Assembly: GCF_049896245.1 (NCBI RefSeq)
Contig: NZ_JAFCTX010000017.1
Span: 1-64,000 of the forward strand
DNA: 64,000 nt
Source of the DNA: Cypionkella sp049896245
GTDB lineage: Bacteria; Pseudomonadota; Alphaproteobacteria; Rhodobacterales; Rhodobacteraceae
Direction: 5' to 3'
Shown: positions 51,267 through 59,875 of the stretch, piece by piece
Position numbering within the stretch: the first letter of the stretch is position 1
How the letters are laid out: each line of letters starts with the position of its first letter
The notes under the pieces: generated by a model
Told to the model about the DNA's origin: nothing
The model's database searches: none
What the model saw: the letters and a program-made list of their open reading frames with translations, nothing else
Translations under genes and position numbers: made by a program

Positions 51267-51798
51267 GTTGATCGCAAAGACCGCTTTGGCGGGGAAGAAG
51301 CTGGTGGTGGCAGGGACGGTGCTGGCCGAGGTGGATCATGGCGTGGTCTGCTCCATCGCGCCCTATCCGGGGCAAAGCGAGGCGGTGGGGGATGCGTTGA
51401 AGCGCTTGGGCTTTGGGTTTCCTGCGGTGAATAGTTTTGCGGTGAATGGGTCGGCGATCATCGCATGGGCGGGGCGTGAACAGGCGTTTCTGATCGGGGC
51501 GGAGTGCCCGAATTTGAACGGTTTGGCGGCGGTGACGGATCAATCCGGCGGCTGGGTCAGCCTGTCGTTGCAGGGGCCGTTGGCAGTGCAGGCTTTGGCG
51601 CGCTATGTGCCGATGGATTTGCGGCTGAGCGCGTTTCCGGTGGGGGCTGCGGCGCGCACACCGCTTTATCACATGTCGATGGTTTTGCTGCGGCTGGCGG
51701 AAGATGGCTTCCGGCTGATGCTGTTCCGCTCGATGGCACGGACGGCTTGGCACGAGATTGAGGTGGCGCTGAAAACCTTGGCAGCGCGGGCGGCGTGA
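51259..51798 (+). CDS. soxG: Sarcosine oxidase subunit gamma
   Basis: A 179-residue subunit similar to a half GcvT domain (VSLSLQGPLAVQALARYVPMD, MLFRSMARTAWHEIEVAL). The start codon is GTG at 51259 (VAELIAKTALAG), inside the soxA end, and the stop overlaps the next ATG as TGATG, so all genes are coupled. Confidence 0.93.
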   Translation: MAELIAKTALAGKKLVVAGTVLAEVDHGVVCSIAPYPGQSEAVGDALKRLGFGFPAVNSFAVNGSAIIAWAGREQAFLIGAECPNLNGLAAVTDQSGGWVSLSLQGPLAVQALARYVPMDLRLSAFPVGAAARTPLYHMSMVLLRLAEDGFRLMLFRSMARTAWHEIEVALKTLAARAA

Positions 51799-52946
51799 TG
51801 CTTTCGGCGCTGGATTTGCTCGATCTGACGGCGTTTCGGCGGGAGTTGCACCGTTTTCCCGAGGTTTCCCGCGAGGAAGCCGCTACGGCGGCGCGGATCG
51901 TGCAGGCTTTAGCGGCGCTGCAACCCGATCAGGTGGTGACGGGTTTGGGCGGGCATGGCGTGGCTGCGGTGTTCAACAGTGCTGAGGCTGGCCCAACTGT
52001 GCTGTTCCGCGCAGAATTGGATGTGCTGCCGATCACGGAATTGTCGGATGCGGCGCATTGCTCGACCGTTCCCGGCAAGGGGCATCTGTGCGGCCATGAC
52101 GGGCATATGACTTTGCTGATGGGATTGGGGCGGTTGATCGCGCGTCAAAGGCCCAAGCGGGGCAGGGTGGTGTTGATGTTTCAGCCTGCCGAGGAAGATG
52201 GCTCGGGAGCGGCTGCGGTGGTGGCTGATCCGCGTTTTGCAGCCTTGCGGCCAGATTGGGCGTTTTCGATCCACAATATGCCGGGGCTGCCGTTTGGGCA
52301 TTCGGCATTGAAGGCGGGGGCGGTGAATTGCGCCTCGCAGGGGTTGAAGATCACCCTTACAGGTAAAACCGCCCATGCGTCTTTGCCGGAAACCGGGGTC
52401 TCGCCTGCGATGGCTTTGGCGCGTCTGATCCCTGCGATTTCGGCTTTGGGGCAGGTCGGACCGCTCGGGCTGAATTACCGACTGGTCACCATCACGCATG
52501 CGCGGCTGGGTGAGGCGGCGTTTGGGATTGCGCCCGGAGAGGCGGAATTGTGGGTGACGTTGCGCACGATGGCGGACGGTCAGATGGCGGCGCTGCGCGG
52601 GGCGGCGATGGATTTGGCGCGGGCGGAGGCTGCGGCGCAGGGGCTTCGTGTGCGGTTTAGCCATCACGATGATTTCGCGGCCTCGGTGAATGACCGCCAA
52701 GCTGTGGCGCATTTGGCGCGCGCGCTGGATGCATTGGGGATGCCCCATGATGAGGGCGATCTGCCGATGCGGGCTTCGGAAGATTTCGGGCGGTTTGGGC
52801 AGGGGGGCACGCGGTCGGCGATGGTGTTCTTGGGCGTGGGTCAGGATCATCCGGCGCTGCACAACCCGGATTATGATTTCCCCGATGCGCTTATTCCGCT
52901 TGGGGTGCAGATTTTCCATCGGGTGATGTGCGATCTGCTGGGGTGA
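51798..52946 (+). CDS. M20 family amidohydrolase
   Basis: A 382-residue metallopeptidase of the hippurate hydrolase/N-acyl amino acid amidohydrolase group. RRELHRFPEVSREE starts the fold. Metal ligands are visible in HLCGHDGHM, QPAEEDGSGA (Glu) and FSIHNMPGLPFG. GKTAHASLPETGVSP is the dimerisation-domain motif. It is translationally coupled to soxG, suggesting a role in releasing an N-acylated or conjugated amine for the sarcosine pathway; this is inference. Confidence 0.9.
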   Translation: MLSALDLLDLTAFRRELHRFPEVSREEAATAARIVQALAALQPDQVVTGLGGHGVAAVFNSAEAGPTVLFRAELDVLPITELSDAAHCSTVPGKGHLCGHDGHMTLLMGLGRLIARQRPKRGRVVLMFQPAEEDGSGAAAVVADPRFAALRPDWAFSIHNMPGLPFGHSALKAGAVNCASQGLKITLTGKTAHASLPETGVSPAMALARLIPAISALGQVGPLGLNYRLVTITHARLGEAAFGIAPGEAELWVTLRTMADGQMAALRGAAMDLARAEAAAQGLRVRFSHHDDFAASVNDRQAVAHLARALDALGMPHDEGDLPMRASEDFGRFGQGGTRSAMVFLGVGQDHPALHNPDYDFPDALIPLGVQIFHRVMCDLLG

Positions 52947-52986
52947 ACTGGCTAAAATCTGTCTAAAATTGTCAGCCTCTGTGCTC

Positions 52987-53044
52987 AAATATCCCCGCCG
53001 GAGGCTCTTGCGGCCAATGCCGGATGCCTCCGGCGGGAGTATTT
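52987..53044. terminator. Palindromic repeat/bidirectional terminator, copy 4
   Basis: AAATATCCCCGCCGGAGGCT (52987-53006) pairs with GCCTCCGGCGGGAGTATTT (53026-53044) across a short loop. It separates the sox operon from dnaG. Confidence 0.85.
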
Positions 53045-53108
53045 TCGCCAATGTGAAATACAAGCGGCGCACTGGACAGAGGGGCCATCAGACCTGATAT
53101 AACAGGGC

Positions 53109-55106
53109 ATGAGTCTGCCACCCGGTTTCCTTGACGAACTGCGCACCCGCGTCTCGCTGTCCTCGATTGTGGGCAGGAAAGTGACGTGGGATCCGCGCAA
53201 ATCCAATCAGGGCAAGGGCGATATGTGGGCGCCTTGCCCGTTTCATCAGGAAAAGTCCGCCAGCTTCCACGTCGATGATCGCAAGGGGTTTTACTATTGT
53301 TTTGGCTGTCATGCCAAAGGCGATGCGGTGACGTTTATCAAGGTAACCGACAACCTTGGCTTCATGGAGGCGGTGGAGGTTCTGGCGCGCGAGGCCGGAA
53401 TGCCGATGCCCGCGCGCGACCCTAGGGCTGCGCAGGTGGCGGACAGGCGGACGCAACTGGTTGAGGTGATGGAGGAGGCGGTGAAGTGGTTCCGGCTGCA
53501 ACTGCGCACTTCGGCGGCCTCGGACGCACGGGCGTATCTGGCCAAGCGCGGGTTGTCGGTGGAGGCGCAGGATCGCTGGGAGATTGGGTTCGCGCCGGAT
53601 GCGCGGCAGGGGCTGTATCTCGCGTTGCGGCAAAAGGGTGTGGCGGATGATTTGATTGTGGCGTCAGGGGTTTGCGCCAAGCCTGATGCCGATACATCTG
53701 CGCGCGACGCGCGCGGGGGCGGCGCACCCTATGATCGGTTTCGGGGGCGGATCATTTTTCCGATCCGGGACGGGCGGGGCAGGGCGATTTCGCTGGGCGG
53801 GCGGGCGATGGACCCTAACGCGCGGGCGAAATATCTGAACGGGCCAGAGACGGAGCTGTTCGATAAGGGGCGCAATCTGTTCAACCATGCGCCTGCGCGG
53901 GAGGCTTCCGGCAAGGGCGCGGCGCTGATCGTGGCCGAAGGCTATATGGATGTGATTGCTTTGTCCGAGGCCGGGTTCAAGGCCTCTGTCGCCCCCTTGG
54001 GCACCGCCGTGACGGAAGATCAGTTGCGGCTGATGTGGCGGATTTCGGATGAGCCGATCATTGCTTTGGATGGCGATACGGCGGGGATCAGGGCTGCGTT
54101 GCGTGTGATTGATCTGGCTTTGCCGCTGTTGGAGGCGGGTAAGGGCTTGCGCTTTGCCGTGATGCCGGGCGGGATGGACCCGGATGATTTGATCAAGGCC
54201 CAAGGGGCGCAGGCTATGAAGGCGGTGCTGGATCAGGCCGTGCCGATGGTCAAACTGCTGTGGCAGCGCGAGATTGAGGGCAAGCAGTTTGATAGCCCGG
54301 AACGTAAGGCGGCGTTGGACAAATCCTTGCGCGCGCATCTGAAGCGCATCGCGGACCCGTCGATCCGCAACCATTATGGCGAAGATATCAAGCAGTTGCG
54401 TTGGGAGTTGTTTGGCCAGCGCCCGCGCGCTGCTAAGCCGTTTGTGCCGCGCGCGCCGGGGCAGAACGGGCGCTTTGGGCCGACGGTTGAGATGCCTCCG
54501 GTGGCCTCGACCAAGGATTCGATGCTAGCTGCCGCACCCGAACGCGCCGAGGAAGTGTTGCGTGAGGCGGTGATCCTCGCCGCGCTGATCTTCCACCCCC
54601 GGCTGATCCGCCGCTTTGAATCCGCGCTGGAACGCATGGAGTTGATCGGTGAGGGCCACCATGCCCTGCGCGGCCAGCTGCTGATCGGGCATGACGCCGA
54701 GCCTGCCCAGCTTTATGACCAAATTCAGCAAGCTGCGCCCGCTGCCCTTGATGCGCTGCTGGCCCGCCCCCATGTTCAGATCGCGCCGCCAGTGAGAAAT
54801 CGCACCGACAGCGACCTTGCCGAATTCTGCATTGCCGAGGCTTTGACCCATCTGGAAGCCAGCCGGGGCGCGCGACGCGAGATTGCCGAGGCGATGGAAG
54901 ATATCGAAGGTCTGGCCGATGAGGGTCTGACCTGGCGGATATCACAAGCCAATGTGGCGCGGTTTAGTGCCTCGGCTGGCCCGAAAGGCAAGACAGCCGA
55001 GGCGGTGATGGCCAGCAATGGCGTGCAGATGGATAAGGACGAATTGGAGGGGGCCCGCAGCTTGTGGGACAGCATCCAGTTCTCTAAGGACGGCCCGAAG
55101 CGTTAG
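53109..55106 (+). CDS. dnaG: DNA primase DnaG
   Basis: The 665-residue primase makes RNA primers at the replication fork. The N-terminal CHC2 zinc finger reads CPFHQEKSASFHVDDRKGF then YYCFGCHAKGD. TOPRIM follows: LIVAEGYMDVIALSEAGF and ALDGDTAGIRAALR with the DxD-type metal residues (PGGMDPDD). The C-terminal part (from about 480) is the DnaB-interacting domain. It is followed by rpoD, the macromolecular synthesis pair; rpsU is not present. Confidence 0.96.
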   Translation: MSLPPGFLDELRTRVSLSSIVGRKVTWDPRKSNQGKGDMWAPCPFHQEKSASFHVDDRKGFYYCFGCHAKGDAVTFIKVTDNLGFMEAVEVLAREAGMPMPARDPRAAQVADRRTQLVEVMEEAVKWFRLQLRTSAASDARAYLAKRGLSVEAQDRWEIGFAPDARQGLYLALRQKGVADDLIVASGVCAKPDADTSARDARGGGAPYDRFRGRIIFPIRDGRGRAISLGGRAMDPNARAKYLNGPETELFDKGRNLFNHAPAREASGKGAALIVAEGYMDVIALSEAGFKASVAPLGTAVTEDQLRLMWRISDEPIIALDGDTAGIRAALRVIDLALPLLEAGKGLRFAVMPGGMDPDDLIKAQGAQAMKAVLDQAVPMVKLLWQREIEGKQFDSPERKAALDKSLRAHLKRIADPSIRNHYGEDIKQLRWELFGQRPRAAKPFVPRAPGQNGRFGPTVEMPPVASTKDSMLAAAPERAEEVLREAVILAALIFHPRLIRRFESALERMELIGEGHHALRGQLLIGHDAEPAQLYDQIQQAAPAALDALLARPHVQIAPPVRNRTDSDLAEFCIAEALTHLEASRGARREIAEAMEDIEGLADEGLTWRISQANVARFSASAGPKGKTAEAVMASNGVQMDKDELEGARSLWDSIQFSKDGPKR

Positions 55107-55224
55107 ATCACGGGGATTTCACTGATTCGGCTTTCCCCCGCCGTGATTCGCGCTATTGATTCGAATTGATTGACTCTGATTCGCTACCACGACCCCGACC
55201 TTCCGTTTTGACCCAGGAGCGCTC
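55107..55224 (+). promoter_or_regulatory. rpoD leader with five GANTC sites
   Basis: Within 58 bases, GANTC occurs at 55125, 55145, 55158, 55172 and 55178 (four GATTC, one GACTC). GANTC is the target of the cell-cycle methyltransferase CcrM in alphaproteobacteria. An AGGAG is present at 55215-55219 as rpoD ribosome-binding site. Confidence 0.6.
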
Positions 55225-57219
55225 ATGGCCTCGAAAGACACCGACGACGGCAAACCCGAAGCCGATGAGGCGGACGTTTCCCTTGATATGAGCCAAGCGG
55301 CCGTCAAGAAAATGATCGCTGACGCACGCGAGCGGGGCTACATCACCTACGAACAGCTCAACAATGTGATGCCGCCTGAACAGGTGTCGTCCGAGCAGAT
55401 CGAAGATGTGATGTCGATGCTGTCCGAGATGGGCATCAACGTCATTGAAGACGAGGATGTCGAGGAGGGCGAGCCTGTGGTGGGCGGCGATCTGGTGGAA
55501 ACCGGGTCGGGCGCGCGCGATGTGGCGGTTGTTACGACGACGACTGAGGCGCTGGATCGCACAGACGATCCGGTGCGGATGTATCTGCGCGAAATGGGCT
55601 CGGTTGAGTTGCTGTCGCGCGAAGGCGAGATCGCGATTGCCAAGCGCATCGAGGCGGGGCGCAACACCATGATCGCCGGGCTTTGTGAAAGCCCGCTGAC
55701 GTTCCAAGCTATCATCATCTGGCGCGACGAACTGCTGTCAGAAGACATTCTGCTGCGCGATGTGATTGATCTGGAGGCCACCTTTGGGCGGTCTTTGGAT
55801 GGCGAGGAAGGTCTGGTTGGCGCCGATCTGGAAGGCGTCGATGTCGAAGCGGCACCCCGTCGGGCAGGTGGCGACGAGCCGGAGTTGGATGCGGACGGCA
55901 ACCCGCTGATGCGTTCGGATGATGACGACGACGAGGATGATGGCACCTCGATGTCGCTGGCCGCAATGGAAGCGGCGTTGAAGCCGAAGGTGCTGGAAAC
56001 GCTCGATCTGATCGCGCGGGATTACACCAAGCTGGCGGAAATGCAGGATCTGCGGATGTCGGCGACTTTGTCAGAAAAGTCGCGGTTCTCGGCCACCGAG
56101 GAAACCGCCTATCAGAAATTGCGTAGCGAAATCGTGGTGTTGGTGAATGAGTTGCATTTGCACAACAACCGGATCGAAGCGCTGATTGATCAGCTTTATG
56201 GCATCAACCGCAAGATCATGGCGATCAACTCGGGCATGGTCAAACTGGCCGATGCCGCCCGGATCAACCGCCGCGAATTTATTGACGAGTATCAGGGTTA
56301 CGAGCTTGACCCGAACTGGCTGGACAAGATGGCCGCGAAAGCGGGTCGTGGCTGGCAGGCACTGATCGAGAAAAGCCGCGATAAGGTTGAGGATTTGCGC
56401 GCCGAGATGGCACAGGTTGGCACTTATATTGGCGTCGATATTTCGGAATTCCGCCGGATTGTGAACCAAGTGCAGAAGGGCGAGAAAGAAGCCCGTCAGG
56501 CCAAGAAGGAAATGGTCGAGGCGAACCTGCGTCTGGTGATCTCGATTGCGAAAAAGTATACCAACCGCGGGCTGCAATTCTTGGATTTGATTCAGGAAGG
56601 CAATATCGGCCTGATGAAAGCGGTTGATAAGTTTGAATATCGCCGGGGCTATAAATTTTCGACCTATGCTACGTGGTGGATCAGGCAGGCGATTACCCGC
56701 TCGATTGCCGACCAAGCCCGCACCATCCGTATTCCGGTGCATATGATCGAGACGATCAACAAGCTGGTCCGCACCGGTCGGCAAATGCTGCACGAAATTG
56801 GCCGCGAACCGACGCCGGAAGAACTGGCCGAAAAGCTGCAAATGCCGCTCGAAAAAGTGCGCAAGGTGATGAAGATCGCCAAAGAGCCGATTTCCTTGGA
56901 AACCCCGATTGGCGACGAAGAAGACAGCCAGCTTGGCGACTTCATCGAGGACAAGAACGCGATTCTGCCGCTGGATTCGGCTATTCAGGAAAACCTGAAA
57001 GAGACGACGACTCGGGTGTTGGCATCGCTGACGCCGCGTGAGGAACGTGTTCTGCGGATGCGGTTTGGCATTGGGATGAACACCGACCACACGTTGGAAG
57101 AAGTGGGCCAGCAGTTCAGCGTGACGCGCGAGCGTATCCGGCAGATTGAGGCGAAGGCTTTGCGCAAGCTGAAACATCCGAGCCGTTCGCGCAAGCTGCG
57201 GAGTTTCCTGGATCAATAA
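55225..57219 (+). CDS. rpoD: Primary RNA polymerase sigma factor RpoD (sigma-70)
   Basis: The 664-residue housekeeping sigma factor. Region 1.1 lies in residues ~15-80 and region 1.2 at DDPVRMYLREMGSVELLSRE. An acidic spacer (DDDDDEDDGTS) is near 235. Region 2 reads ANLRLVISIAKKYTNRGLQF and YKFSTYATWWIRQAITRSIA; region 3 PVHMIETINKLVRTGRQMLH; region 4.2 VTRERIRQIEAKALRKLKHP. All promoter-contact regions are intact. Confidence 0.97.
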   Translation: MASKDTDDGKPEADEADVSLDMSQAAVKKMIADARERGYITYEQLNNVMPPEQVSSEQIEDVMSMLSEMGINVIEDEDVEEGEPVVGGDLVETGSGARDVAVVTTTTEALDRTDDPVRMYLREMGSVELLSREGEIAIAKRIEAGRNTMIAGLCESPLTFQAIIIWRDELLSEDILLRDVIDLEATFGRSLDGEEGLVGADLEGVDVEAAPRRAGGDEPELDADGNPLMRSDDDDDEDDGTSMSLAAMEAALKPKVLETLDLIARDYTKLAEMQDLRMSATLSEKSRFSATEETAYQKLRSEIVVLVNELHLHNNRIEALIDQLYGINRKIMAINSGMVKLADAARINRREFIDEYQGYELDPNWLDKMAAKAGRGWQALIEKSRDKVEDLRAEMAQVGTYIGVDISEFRRIVNQVQKGEKEARQAKKEMVEANLRLVISIAKKYTNRGLQFLDLIQEGNIGLMKAVDKFEYRRGYKFSTYATWWIRQAITRSIADQARTIRIPVHMIETINKLVRTGRQMLHEIGREPTPEELAEKLQMPLEKVRKVMKIAKEPISLETPIGDEEDSQLGDFIEDKNAILPLDSAIQENLKETTTRVLASLTPREERVLRMRFGIGMNTDHTLEEVGQQFSVTRERIRQIEAKALRKLKHPSRSRKLRSFLDQ

Positions 57220-57231
57220 GCGAGGCGCGCC

Positions 57232-57450
57232 ATGATCGGCGCGCTTTTTCTTTTTGTGCTGGGGCTGCTGGGATTCATGCAGGCCCCGGCCTGGCTGATC
57301 CTGCCCTTTGCTGCGGCGCTGGCGCTGATCTCGCGTTTTATCCCTCTGATCGGGCGCATTGGCTGGATGGGCAGGGCGCTAATCTCAGTGTCGATCACGG
57401 CAATGGTTTACGGCGTCGGAGCCTCGCTTGGCGCAGGGCCCTCAGGCTGA
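57232..57450 (+). CDS. Small two-helix membrane protein
   Basis: A 72-residue hydrophobic protein with two or three membrane segments (IGALFLFVLGLLGFMQAP, AWLILPFAAALALISRFI, RALISVSITAMVYGVGASLG). It starts 12 bases after rpoD with AGGCG upstream and is likely co-transcribed. No family is recognised. Confidence 0.65.
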   Translation: MIGALFLFVLGLLGFMQAPAWLILPFAAALALISRFIPLIGRIGWMGRALISVSITAMVYGVGASLGAGPSG

Positions 57451-57463
57451 AATTCCCAGGGAA

Positions 57464-57491
57464 TGGTAGGTCCGGAGGGACTCGAACCCTT
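57464..57491 (-). other. tRNA 3'-end fragment (attachment-site scar)
   Basis: On the minus strand AGGGTTCGAGTCCCTCCGGA then CCTACCA reads as a T-arm and acceptor 3' strand with CCA, but no D-arm or anticodon arm follows at the 5' side. Such 28-base fragments are typical distal att sites of elements integrated at a tRNA gene. The intact tRNA would lie elsewhere; its identity is not determined. Confidence 0.65.
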
Positions 57492-57765
57492 GGGCGACAT
57501 AACAATTTCAATGGCTTAAGTAGATTTCTGGCACTGGAAGAAGAGACGATTCTGGCACTTAATACGTGGCGTTACATCTCCTATCAGCTCATTATAATTA
57601 AGTCTGTTATGAAGCGAATGAAATAGTGCGCAGGAGAGATCAGTGGTTTGATCGCAGCGCGCTCAAGCGTGAGTGCCATCGCAGCACCGTGCGTTTTTCG
57701 AACGGTTTTTCAGCAGCCGAAGCGATCCCAACACGCTCCCAACTGCCGATCGCTATAATCAATGT
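57492..57765. other. AT-rich spacer following the tRNA fragment
   Basis: Composition changes sharply from the GC-rich core. TTCTGGCACT is repeated at 57526 and 57550. I find no supported CDS; the region is probably decayed mobile DNA plus the promoter of the HTH gene. Confidence 0.5.
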
Positions 57766-58212
57766 ATGCAGATCAAAAAGACTGCGACATTGAAAAAGAA
57801 AGCGAAAACCGTGACAAGCAGACCTTATGCCGGAACCCGTTTGGCGAAATTCATCGAAACCCGCGTTCTTGAACTGCGCCCGCGAAAGTCACAGATCGAG
57901 ATCGCGACAGAGGCTGGCTACGTTAATCCGAACGTGCTGGCCATGATCAAGAACGGTTCGACCAAGCTACCGCTCGACCGCGTGCCCAGCGTCGCCAAAG
58001 CACTGGAGTGCGACCCGAAGTTGTTGTTCAAGCTTGCCCTGGAACAATCGGGCGGCGCAATGACCGCGGTTGCCGTCGAGGCGATCTTCGGCACCGTTGT
58101 TACCCGAAATGAGGTCGTGTGGCTTGAAGAGATCCGGGAGGCATCCGACCATTCTGACCCTAATTTAACCGCTCGCAGTCGCAGAGTGCTGCGTGCGGTG
58201 TTCGGAAAATGA
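57766..58212 (+). CDS. XRE-like helix-turn-helix protein
   Basis: A 148-residue protein with a Lys-rich N-terminus (QIKKTATLKKKAKT) and a probable Cro/C1-type HTH (KSQIEIATEAGYVNPNVLAM, IKNGSTKLPLDRVPSVAKAL). The C-terminal ~60 residues have no recognised domain. ATG 57766 lies just before the basic segment; longer in-frame starts exist back to 57673. It is the first gene after the tRNA fragment and may belong to the accessory element. A role in regulating the transporter operon is possible but not shown. Confidence 0.7.
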   Translation: MQIKKTATLKKKAKTVTSRPYAGTRLAKFIETRVLELRPRKSQIEIATEAGYVNPNVLAMIKNGSTKLPLDRVPSVAKALECDPKLLFKLALEQSGGAMTAVAVEAIFGTVVTRNEVVWLEEIREASDHSDPNLTARSRRVLRAVFGK

Positions 58213-58601
58213 TGGTCTAGGACAGACGATGATTAGTTCTCCAACCTGTTTGCAGCGCGGGTTGATGATCAAAAGCAAACCTTCACGTCAATGCGGGCGG
58301 TGCCGATGGTGCATTTTGGCTTCAATGGCGATCGGCTCATCACGTCGATGGTTTGGTGTTTTACCGACCGACGCGGCGAGTAGCGACTCTGCGAGCATCG
58401 AATCTGTTTCACACATTTGACTGCGGTGCCGGAAACAAGAAGCGTCACGCACTACGGCAGTGGAGGGTGATATACCTTTCTGGTATGGCGGATATACGAA
58501 AAACCTATTTCCTGATTTGCTCCATCTCGCAAATGGTGATGACAGCCCGGAGGAGGGCTATTTGCCGCAATCCAACGAGAACCGGCGGCCAGGGAGGAAA
58601 T
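58213..58601. other. Upstream region of the sugar-type ABC operon
   Basis: About 390 bases without a supported gene. An inverted repeat ATACC-N5-GGTAT is present near 58471-58485 and could be an operator. GGGAGGAAAT at 58592-58601 is the ribosome-binding site of the binding-protein gene. Confidence 0.4.
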
Positions 58602-59795
58602 ATGAAACGCATGAACGCAGCTGTGCTGCGAACGATAGCTCTTTGCGCATCGGTCGCCGCAGCGGGTCAGGCCGTTGCTGATGTAACGGAACTTCCGCAG
58701 GAAATTCAGGACAAACTTTACAATCCGGCATTGTTGGACCCGAACCAGCCGATTGCCGACAGTGCTTACCGTGACTTTGTGGCGAAGAATCCACCGCCAT
58801 GGAAGATCGGCTATGCTAGCAGCTATGCGGGCAATACTTGGCGTGCAGGCGTGATGGATCGGCTGCAAAACGAGATCATCCCGAAGTGGCAAAAGCTGGG
58901 ACTGATCTCGGAAGTGATCGTCACCCAATCTAATCTGAACGACTCCACTCAGATTCAGCAGATGCGCCAGTTGGTCGACCAAGGCGTTGACGCGATCATC
59001 GTGTGTTGTTCAAATCCTACGGCGCTGAACCAGACGGTCGAATACGCCCATTCTAAAGGGGTGCCAGTGTTTTCCGGCATTGGCTATCTAACCAGCCCTT
59101 ACGCTGTAAACTCGTCCGCGAATTTCGTTGTCGGCGGGCGCATGATGGGCGACTGGATGGCGAAAGAGATTGGCGGCAAAGGCAACGTGCTGGTCGTTGA
59201 AGGTATCCCCGGCGCGTCAGCGTCTGACAGCCAGAACGTTGGTATTCAGGCGGCACTAGCGGAACACCCTGACATTGCGATCAAGGGTCAGGTTGCAGGC
59301 ATGTGGACCGATCAGGTCGCTCAGGCCGAAGTCCAGAAATGGATGGCGACTAATCCTGGCGAGTTGAACGGCATTATCATTCAATCGGCGTCCGAACTGG
59401 GCGCCTTGCGCGCAATGAAGCAGTCAGGGCGCGATATGGTGCCGATCACCATCGGGTCGGAACTTGGCGCGCTTTGCTACTGGCGGCATAACCCTGATTT
59501 CATTTCTTCGGCTTTGCATGCATGGCCACCGGGGGATGATTTTGAAATGATCTGGGACATTATGATGCGGACGTTGGAAGGCCAGGGACCGAAAATTCAG
59601 TCAATCCTGACAACGCCTATCATGATGACCAAGGATCAAATGATGGCTGCCATTCCCGAAGATTGTAGCGAGGATTCCGACGGCTGGTATCATCCTGGCA
59701 TCGAGGCTTGGGCGGGCACTGCCTATCTCGATAACTTCTTCCTGCGCCCAGCTGATCCCGAAGCCTATGACCCGGCTTCGCACCCCAAGCCGTAA
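58602..59795 (+). CDS. Sugar-type ABC transporter periplasmic binding protein
   Basis: A 397-residue protein of the peripla_BP_4/RbsB-like family with a signal peptide (LCASVAAAGQAVADV, cleavage after AVA). KIGYASSYAGNTWRAGVMDR begins the lobe; QMRQLVDQGVDAIIVCCSNP, FVVGGRMMGDWMAKEIGGKG and VEGIPGASASDSQNVG are class hallmarks. It is longer than RbsB (~300) with a ~45-residue N-terminal extension after the signal and a C-terminal segment rich in acidic and aromatic residues. The ligand is unknown. Confidence 0.9.
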   Translation: MKRMNAAVLRTIALCASVAAAGQAVADVTELPQEIQDKLYNPALLDPNQPIADSAYRDFVAKNPPPWKIGYASSYAGNTWRAGVMDRLQNEIIPKWQKLGLISEVIVTQSNLNDSTQIQQMRQLVDQGVDAIIVCCSNPTALNQTVEYAHSKGVPVFSGIGYLTSPYAVNSSANFVVGGRMMGDWMAKEIGGKGNVLVVEGIPGASASDSQNVGIQAALAEHPDIAIKGQVAGMWTDQVAQAEVQKWMATNPGELNGIIIQSASELGALRAMKQSGRDMVPITIGSELGALCYWRHNPDFISSALHAWPPGDDFEMIWDIMMRTLEGQGPKIQSILTTPIMMTKDQMMAAIPEDCSEDSDGWYHPGIEAWAGTAYLDNFFLRPADPEAYDPASHPKP

Positions 59796-59814
59796 GTTTA
59801 AACCGGACTGACTT

Positions 59815-59845
59815 TCGGCTGCCGCGCCCGTTTTGCGGCAGCCGA
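59815..59845 (+). terminator. Hairpin between binding-protein and ATPase genes
   Basis: TCGGCTGCCGC (59815-59825) pairs with GCGGCAGCCGA (59835-59845) in a perfect 11-bp stem. It is 20 bases after the stop. With no strong T-run it more likely attenuates and stabilises the binding-protein mRNA than ends the operon. Confidence 0.6.
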
Positions 59846-59875
59846 TGTTTCCCCTCGATCTGGAATTTTAACGCA

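Noticed and set aside
58353..58601. Upstream extension of the ABC binding protein
   Set aside because: The in-frame extension has no homology and lies before a strong ribosome-binding site and signal peptide at 58602.
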